Shown here one piece after another: positions 6,825 to 10,844 of a DNA stretch of 10,844 bases. The notes under the pieces were generated by a model. That model searched no databases and had not been told where the DNA came from. It saw only the letters and a list, made by a program, of their open reading frames with translations. The position numbers and the translations under genes were made by a program. The DNA is taken from positions 1 to 10,844 of the forward strand of contig RFZH01000065.1 in NCBI GenBank assembly GCA_009920815.1, read 5' to 3'. This stretch comes from Paracoccaceae bacterium. GTDB taxonomy: Bacteria > Pseudomonadota > Alphaproteobacteria > Rhodobacterales > Rhodobacteraceae. Numbering within the stretch: position 1 is the stretch's first letter; each line of letters opens with the position of its first letter.

Positions 6825-7841
6825 TCAAAAGTTGTCTTCGAACTTTTTCGCCAAATCTTCGATGTTGTCTGGTGGCCAATCTTCGACGTCCATACCCAGA
6901 TGCAAGCCCATACCCGACAACACTTCTTTGATCTCGTTCAAAGATTTGCGGCCAAAGTTTGGTGTGCGCAACATTTCGGCTTCTGTCTTTTGGATCAGAT
7001 CGCCGATGTAAACGATGTTGTCGTTCTTTAGGCAGTTTGCCGAACGGACAGACAATTCCAATTCGTCGACTTTTTTCAACATCAATGGGTTGAAGTCCAA
7101 ACCGTCATCGTCGTCTTGGCGACCTGCAGATTCGGGTTCTTCAAAATTGACGAAGATGGACAGTTGATCTTGAAGAATACGCGCTGCGAATGCGATGGCA
7201 TCGTCAGGCGAAATCGAACCGTCTGTATCGACTTTCATCGTCAGTTTGTCGTAATCCAAAACCTGACCTTCGCGTGTTGGCTGAACGTCATAGGATACTT
7301 TTTTGACTGGTGAATAGATCGCATCGATCGGGATCAAACCAATTGGTGCGTCCTCTGGTTTGTTTTTGTCCGCAGGAACGTAACCTTTGCCAGTGTTAAC
7401 GGTCAATTCCATGTACAGGTCAGCGCCGTCATCCAAATGACAGATCACGTGATCTTTGTTCAGGATCTCGATGCCTGCGCTGTCCGAGATGTCGCCAGCT
7501 GTTACAACAGATGGGCCTTTTGCATTGATCGATAGACGCTTTGGTCCTTCGACTTCCATGCGCAGAGCAACGCCTTTAAGGTTCAAAACGATATCTGTTA
7601 CGTCTTCACGAACGCCAGCAACTGACGAAAACTCGTGTAAAACGTTATCGATTTGAACTGATGTGATGGCCGCACCTTGAAGGCTGCTCATCAATACGCG
7701 GCGCAGCGCGTTACCCAATGTTAGACCAAAACCACGCTCTAGTGGCTCTGCAACAACCGTTGCTTGGCGCATCGGGTCATTACCTGGTTTTACTTCTAGC
7801 TGGGCTGGCTTAATCAATTCGCCCCAGTTTTTTTGGATCAT
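6825..7841 (-). CDS. rpoA: DNA-directed RNA polymerase subunit alpha
   Basis: Assembly platform of RNA polymerase; the N-terminal domain dimerises and binds beta/beta', the C-terminal domain binds UP elements and activators. The 338-residue product begins MIQKNWGELIKP. The N-terminal domain (to about 232) includes ERGFGLTLGNALRRVLMSSL (35-54). An acidic linker (about 233-252) leads to the C-terminal domain with the DNA-binding helix region LSVRSANCLKN, where Arg266 corresponds to E. coli Arg265, and LRTPNFGRKSLNEIKEVL. The start at 7841 is set by a strong GGAGGG four bases upstream; a longer reading from 7883 would add 14 unrelated residues across that site. It is 111 bp behind rpsK, where rpsD would sit in E. 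coli; its absence here is usual for alphaproteobacteria. Confidence 0.98.
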   Translation of the reverse strand: MIQKNWGELIKPAQLEVKPGNDPMRQATVVAEPLERGFGLTLGNALRRVLMSSLQGAAITSVQIDNVLHEFSSVAGVREDVTDIVLNLKGVALRMEVEGPKRLSINAKGPSVVTAGDISDSAGIEILNKDHVICHLDDGADLYMELTVNTGKGYVPADKNKPEDAPIGLIPIDAIYSPVKKVSYDVQPTREGQVLDYDKLTMKVDTDGSISPDDAIAFAARILQDQLSIFVNFEEPESAGRQDDDDGLDFNPLMLKKVDELELSVRSANCLKNDNIVYIGDLIQKTEAEMLRTPNFGRKSLNEIKEVLSGMGLHLGMDVEDWPPDNIEDLAKKFEDNF

Positions 7842-7845
7842 GCGT

Positions 7846-7851
7846 CCCTCC
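7846..7851 (-). promoter_or_regulatory. Ribosome-binding site that fixes the rpoA start
   Basis: GGAGGG on the minus strand, 4 nt before the ATG at 7841. It lies inside the longer open frame that begins at 7883, which argues for the shorter protein, whose N-terminus MIQKNWGELIKP also matches the family. Confidence 0.85.
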
Positions 7852-7863
7852 ATTCTTGCATTT

Positions 7864-7941
7864 GCCCCATGTCCGTATGACAAACGCGCCCGAGGTTTAA
7901 AAATGACGGAATGGGGCCGCGCAAAAAATGCGAGACCCCAT
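7864..7941 (-). promoter_or_regulatory. Candidate alternative RNA folds upstream of rpoA
   Basis: Two competing folds share 7911-7916. Fold A (7911-7941): ATGGGG/CCCCAT enclosing CGCA/TGCG with a 5-nt loop. Fold B (7864-7917): a 7-bp stem GCCCCAT/ATGGGGC, a one-base bulge, then TCCGT/ACGGA, 12 bp in total around a 29-nt loop, ending 12 nt before the rpoA ribosome-binding site. Found by eye; the pairs are exact but no energies were computed. Confidence 0.45.
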
Positions 7942-7951
7942 AAACAGTTTG

Positions 7952-7957
7952 ATTATA
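7952..7957 (-). promoter_or_regulatory. Perfect -10 hexamer over the rpsK stop codon
   Basis: TATAAT on the minus strand overlaps the TAA stop of rpsK. At 16 to 17 bp upstream there is only a weak -35 (3 of 6 matches) and no extended -10. It could be an internal promoter for rpoA-rplQ, but a chance match is at least as likely. Confidence 0.25.
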
Positions 7958-8345
7958 CGCGGCGACGCTTTGGTGGCCGACAGCCATTGTGCGCGATTGG
8001 TGTAACGTCACGGATAGATGTGATGTTGAAACCAATTGCAGCCAATGCACGCAATGCGCTTTCACGGCCAGAACCTGGGCCTTGAACTTCGACTTCCAAC
8101 GTTTTTACGCCATGCTCTTGTGCTTTACGGCCAGCATCCTCTGCAGCCATCTGTGCGGCGTAAGGAGTTGACTTACGAGAGCCTTTGAAACCCATTGTAC
8201 CTGCTGATGACCAAGCAATAGCATTGCCTTGAACGTCAGAGATAAGGATTTTTGTGTTGTTGAATGACGAGTTAACGTGTGCAACGCCAGCTGCGATATT
8301 CTTGGAGACCTTTTTCTTGCCACCACGACGTGTATCTTTTGCCAT
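7953..8345 (-). CDS. rpsK: 30S ribosomal protein S11 (uS11)
   Basis: Component of the small-subunit platform that contacts 16S rRNA near the mRNA exit and the E site. The 130-residue product shows the uS11 blocks: basic start MAKDTRRGGKKKV, AHVNSSFNNTKILISDVQGN (22-41), WSSAGTMGFKGSRKSTPYAA (45-64), VEVQGPGSGRESALRAL and the invariant basic end HNGCRPPKRRRV. Length is normal (E. coli 129). AAGGAGAGG precedes the ATG. It follows rpsM after only 12 nt and is separated from rpoA by 111 bp with possible RNA structures. Confidence 0.98.
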   Translation of the reverse strand: MAKDTRRGGKKKVSKNIAAGVAHVNSSFNNTKILISDVQGNAIAWSSAGTMGFKGSRKSTPYAAQMAAEDAGRKAQEHGVKTLEVEVQGPGSGRESALRALAAIGFNITSIRDVTPIAHNGCRPPKRRRV

Positions 8346-8357
8346 TGGGGCCTCTCC

Positions 8358-8726
8358 TTATTTCTTCTTGCCAGCGATAGCTTTCGCTGGACCTTTGCGG
8401 GTGCGTGCGTTTGTATGCGTACGCTGACCACGAACAGGAAGGCTACGACGGTGACGCAGACCACGATAGCAGCCTAGGTCCATCAAACGCTTAATGTTCA
8501 TTTGGACTTCACGGCGCAAATCACCTTCTACGGTCAGGTTTGCGTCGATAAATTCGCGGATTGCCAAGATCTCTGCGTCGGACAATTCGTTCACGCGACG
8601 TGTTTCGTCGATGTTCGTTGCTTCGCAGATTTGTTTAGCAGATGCAGGGCCAATGCCCGTGATGTATGTCAACGCGATTGGAACGCGTTTTGCGGTTGGG
8701 ATGTTTACGCCGGCGATACGTGCCAC
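8358..8726 (-). CDS. rpsM: 30S ribosomal protein S13 (uS13), GTG start
   Basis: Head protein of the small subunit that contacts the P-site tRNA and forms intersubunit bridges with the 23S rRNA/L5. The 122-residue product begins MARIAGVNIPTAKRVPIALT, has the helix-hairpin-helix region YITGIGPASAKQICEA, the conserved RRVNELSDAEI-like stretch and ends with GLRHRRSLPVRGQRTHTNAR and the basic tail KGPAKAIAGKKK. Length is standard for alphaproteobacteria. The start codon is GTG (8724-8726), confirmed because the residues right after it are the invariant ARIAGVN, with AAGGA about 8 nt upstream. It is the first gene of its operon, preceded by a 238-bp gap with promoter-like and leader-like elements. 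Confidence 0.98.
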   Translation of the reverse strand: MARIAGVNIPTAKRVPIALTYITGIGPASAKQICEATNIDETRRVNELSDAEILAIREFIDANLTVEGDLRREVQMNIKRLMDLGCYRGLRHRRSLPVRGQRTHTNARTRKGPAKAIAGKKK

Positions 8727-8747
8727 GTGTCTGTTCCTTTTCGTTGC

Positions 8748-8767
8748 GGTTCCGTAACTCCGGAACC
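8748..8767 (-). promoter_or_regulatory. Stem-loop just upstream of the rpsM ribosome-binding site
   Basis: GGTTCCG and CGGAACC make a perfect 7-bp stem with loop GAGTTA, 21 nt before the GTG start. The 5' arm can also make five pairs with the GGAAC next to the ribosome-binding site, so it could affect rpsM translation. Pairing is seen; the role is inferred. Confidence 0.45.
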
Positions 8768-8784
8768 TTTTTTCACAACATAAA

Positions 8785-8813
8785 GCCCCGAGTGGTTAAA
8801 CTTGGGGCCCAAG
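8785..8813 (-). promoter_or_regulatory. Attenuator-like pair of alternative hairpins in the rpsM leader
   Basis: Transcript stretch 8801-8813 is self-complementary (CTTGGGCCCCAAG). Its second half, GCCCCAAG (8801-8808), can instead pair with CTCGGGGC (8785-8792) in a 5+2 bp stem with one mismatch, followed by TTTATGTTGTG, a weak T-run. The two folds exclude each other, the layout expected of an attenuator, but the T-run is poor. Confidence 0.35.
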
Positions 8814-8870
8814 CTGATCAGGTGGTCAAAGAGGGAATCCCCCTTCAGTCGATTCTCTTGCGAGATTGGG

Positions 8871-8900
8871 TTAGTTATTCAGAATGTCGCCCACCGTCAA
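8871..8900 (-). promoter_or_regulatory. Candidate promoter of the rpsM operon
   Basis: TTGACG (8895-8900) is a good -35 lying after the adk terminator. The -10 is ambiguous: TAACTA at 17 bp matches poorly, while AATAAC at 15 bp matches better but is closely spaced. A start near 8866 would give a leader of about 140 nt, beginning with a 4-bp hairpin capped by a GCAA (GNRA) loop at 8854-8865 and a 7-bp hairpin at 8829-8845. Confidence 0.42.
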
Positions 8901-8924
8901 CCCCCAAGTGTTAACAATGATAAA

Positions 8925-8947
8925 CAGGGCATGAATTTCGTGCCCTG
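8925..8947 (-). terminator. Terminator-like hairpin after adk
   Basis: CAGGGCA and TGCCCTG form a perfect 7-bp stem with a 9-nt loop, starting 17 nt after the adk stop and followed on the minus strand by TTTATCATTGTT. The T-run is short, so read-through into rpsM is possible. It would mark the end of the spc operon. Confidence 0.6.
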
Positions 8948-8964
8948 CCCAATTTTATGGACGC

Positions 8965-9543
8965 TTAGTTATCCAAAGCTGCCGCAAGGCTGGCTTTTAC
9001 CTCATCAATTGGGGCCAAACCATCAATCGACTTGAGATTGCCTTTTGCATAGTAATACCCAAGCAACGGCGATGTTTTCTTGTAATACTCGGCCAGACGT
9101 GTCCGCATGCTTTCGGCGTTATCATCAGCGCGGGCTTCTTTCCCGGCTGCGACCGCTTCTTTCGCGCGGTTTACGACGCGTTCGACCAAAACGTCGTCAT
9201 CAACATCAAGAGAGACAACACGATCAAGCGAATTGCCGCTTTCTTTCAGCAATGCGTCAAGCGCATCAGCCTGAGCCAACGTACGGGGGAAGCCGTCAAA
9301 AATGAAACCTCCCTCTGAGCCTTGTTCAAGCTTTTCTCGGATGAGGCCGATCACGATTTCATCGGTAACCAACTGGCCACGGTCCATGACGTCGGCAACG
9401 ATCTTGCCCATTTCGGTGCCAGATGTGCGTGCCGCGCGCAGCATATCGCCTGTAGACAACTGTACCATGTTACGTGTTTCTACAAGGTGCTGGGCCTGCG
9501 TACCCTTACCCGCACCGGGCGGTCCTAAAATAATAATATTCAT
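8965..9543 (-). CDS. adk: Adenylate kinase, short form
   Basis: Catalyses ATP + AMP to 2 ADP and balances cellular adenine nucleotides in the cytoplasm. The P-loop is GPPGAGKGTQ (7-16, Lys13). The AMP-binding part includes STGDMLRAA (30-38) and FDGFPRTLAQ (82-91) with Arg87. The LID region is short (RVVNRAKE to RADDN, about 122-142) and lacks the four-Cys zinc site and the 20-odd extra residues of long-form enzymes, which explains the 192-residue length, common in alphaproteobacteria. Catalytic arginines of the R-x-D-D and MRTRL segments are present. The start overlaps the secY stop as ATGA; the nearest GAGAGGA is about 12 nt upstream, so it is probably coupled to secY. This secY-adk order is widely conserved. 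Confidence 0.98.
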   Translation of the reverse strand: MNIIILGPPGAGKGTQAQHLVETRNMVQLSTGDMLRAARTSGTEMGKIVADVMDRGQLVTDEIVIGLIREKLEQGSEGGFIFDGFPRTLAQADALDALLKESGNSLDRVVSLDVDDDVLVERVVNRAKEAVAAGKEARADDNAESMRTRLAEYYKKTSPLLGYYYAKGNLKSIDGLAPIDEVKASLAAALDN

Positions 9544-10844
9544 CGACGCGCTGGTCCTCTCTTTTTACGTGTCTTTCCTTTACCACGCAGCTGCGATTTT
9601 TGAATCAGACTTTCGTACTGATGCGCTAAAAGGTGCGATTGCACTTGCTGAATGGTGTCCATCGTGACGGAAACAACGATCAGAACCGAAGTCCCCCCAA
9701 AGTAAAACGGAATTCCAAGCTGTCCTCTTAGTACCTCTGGCAACAAACATACCGCCGCCAAATAAGCAGAGCCCAGAACCAATACGCGATTGACCACATA
9801 TTCGAGATGCTCAGCAGTCTTTTTACCCGGGCGAATGCCTGGTACAAAGCCGTTTTGATTTTTCAAATTATCGGCGACATCGTCAGTTTTGAAAGACACG
9901 TTATGTGTGTAGAAATAGGCAAAGAAAACGATCATCGCCGTAAAAAACGCAAGGTAAAGCGGTTGACCCGGACCAAAATAGGCCATGATCACCGACATTA
10001 CCGGATTGGTGGTCGTGCCCGAAAAGGTACTAATCGTTGTCGGCAACATTAAAAGAGACGACGCAAAAATTGCAGGGATAACACCAGCTGGGTTAACCTT
10101 GATCGGAAGATGCGAATTTTGACCTTCCATGATTTTCATGCCAACCTGACGGCGGGGGTATTGGATCAGAACCTTACGCAGTGCGCGTTCCATAAACACA
10201 ACAAACCCGATCGTCACGATGACCATCACAATGACGCCAATAATAACGGCAGGGCTTAGCGCACCAGAGCGACCAGATGCAAAGAACTGTGCCAACGCTG
10301 CAGGCAATTCCGCCACAATGCCGATAAAGATGATCAAAGATATACCGTTACCAATGCCGCGTGACGTGATTTGTTCGCCCAACCACATCAAGAACATCGT
10401 GCCGCCAACCAATGTGATCACGCAAGACGCACGGAAAAAGACGCCCGGATCTGTGACAAGATCACCTGCCTCAAGCCCCGCAGACAAGCCATATGCCTGG
10501 AACGTCGCCAAAAGCACGGTACCGTAACGGGTATATTGATTGATTTTTTTACGGCCCTGCTCGCCTTCTTTTTTCAACTGCTCTAGTGCAGGAACAGACG
10601 CGGCTGCCAACTGAATAATAATTGATGCAGTGATATAAGGCATAATACCAAGCGCAAAGATGCCCATGCGGCCCAGTGCGCCGCCCGTAAACATGGTTAA
10701 CATGCCACCGATACCGGTTTGCGCTTGCGCCATAAATTCACGCAACGCCGCACCATCAATACCGGGAACGGGAATAAACGTGCCCAGGCGATAAACAATC
10801 AACAAACCTAGGGTGAACAGAATACGATTGCGAAGCTCGGTCGC
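9540..10844 (-). CDS. secY: Preprotein translocase subunit SecY, 5' end cut off
   Basis: Central pore of the Sec translocon in the inner membrane, partner of SecE, SecG and SecA, and needed to export or insert proteins such as the DegP-like protease and the binding protein in this window. The open frame runs in from the right edge with ATELRNRILFTLGLLIVYRL, so about 20 N-terminal residues are missing; 434 codons are present. Signatures: IPVPGIDGAALREF, the plug and TM2 region GGALGRMGIFALGIMPYITA, QYPRRQVG in the large cytoplasmic loop, NPAGVIPAIFASSLL, and the loop NGFVPGIRPGKKTAEHLEYV. Ten membrane segments are expected and consistent with the hydrophobic pattern. The tail is basic (GKGKTRKKRGPARR). 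A TTG at 10805 is not the start, since conserved sequence continues beyond it. Confidence 0.98.
   Translation of the reverse strand, partial: ATELRNRILFTLGLLIVYRLGTFIPVPGIDGAALREFMAQAQTGIGGMLTMFTGGALGRMGIFALGIMPYITASIIIQLAAASVPALEQLKKEGEQGRKKINQYTRYGTVLLATFQAYGLSAGLEAGDLVTDPGVFFRASCVITLVGGTMFLMWLGEQITSRGIGNGISLIIFIGIVAELPAALAQFFASGRSGALSPAVIIGVIVMVIVTIGFVVFMERALRKVLIQYPRRQVGMKIMEGQNSHLPIKVNPAGVIPAIFASSLLMLPTTISTFSGTTTNPVMSVIMAYFGPGQPLYLAFFTAMIVFFAYFYTHNVSFKTDDVADNLKNQNGFVPGIRPGKKTAEHLEYVVNRVLVLGSAYLAAVCLLPEVLRGQLGIPFYFGGTSVLIVVSVTMDTIQQVQSHLLAHQYESLIQKSQLRGKGKTRKKRGPARR

Noticed and set aside
7842..7883. N-terminal extension of rpoA by 14 codons
   Set aside because: The extension crosses the strong GGAGGG site at 7846-7851 and has no similarity to RpoA; the family N-terminus begins at 7841.
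7842..7952. Missing rpsD as a deletion
   Set aside because: Alphaproteobacteria usually carry rpsD elsewhere, so its absence between rpsK and rpoA is normal.
9090..9180. Adenylate kinase truncated in the LID domain
   Set aside because: Short-LID adenylate kinases of about 190 residues are a normal class; the catalytic motifs on both sides are intact.
10803..10805. TTG as a start codon for secY
   Set aside because: The frame is open to the window edge and the upstream residues (ATELRNRILFTLG) are typical SecY sequence, so the gene is simply cut off.
1..10844. Mobile element, CRISPR, toxin-antitoxin or defence system
   Set aside because: No transposase, integrase, direct-repeat array, tRNA or unknown gene pair is seen; all the genes belong to well-known families.

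Overview
The window is a housekeeping stretch from an alphaproteobacterium, most likely Rhodobacterales (Roseobacter group). This rests on the protein sequences (AapJ/BztA-type binding protein, ATP12 chaperone, short adenylate kinase, alphaproteobacterial S11, S13 and L17), on the lack of rpsD between rpsK and rpoA, and on a base composition of roughly half G+C by eye. Every gene lies on the minus strand, so transcription runs from the high to the low coordinates.

In order of transcription: the end of the spc ribosomal-protein operon (secY, cut by the window edge, overlapping adk by 4 nt) closes with a hairpin at 8925-8947. A 238-bp gap with a promoter-like element and several stem-loops leads into rpsM-rpsK-rpoA-rplQ, the alphaproteobacterial alpha operon, which encodes 30S head proteins S13 and S11, the RNA polymerase alpha subunit and 50S protein L17. 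That operon ends at a strong intrinsic terminator (6223-6247). A promoter at 6162-6190 then starts a compact six-gene run: a DegP/DegQ-type periplasmic protease, the replication-stress ATPase RarA, the fluoride channel CrcB, an RluC/RluD-type pseudouridine synthase, a HAD phosphatase and an ATP12 F1-ATPase assembly chaperone. Three junctions overlap (ATGA, ATGA, TAATG) and the other two are 10 and 3 nt, so co-transcription and translational coupling are likely. After a 201-bp gap with its own promoter candidates comes the first third of a polar amino-acid ABC transporter binding protein (bztA/aapJ-like), cut by the left edge.

I found no mobile element, CRISPR array, tRNA, toxin-antitoxin pair, defence gene, frameshift or unknown protein family. 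No gene-free stretch exceeds 300 bp. The most interesting parts are non-coding: possible alternative RNA folds between rpsK and rpoA, a structured leader before rpsM, a row of three hairpins between rpoA and rplQ, and a degP promoter that can also be read as a heat-shock (sigma-32) promoter with a palindrome in its spacer. All are hand-found predictions without folding energies or comparative support. I see no clear candidate for an undescribed biological system.
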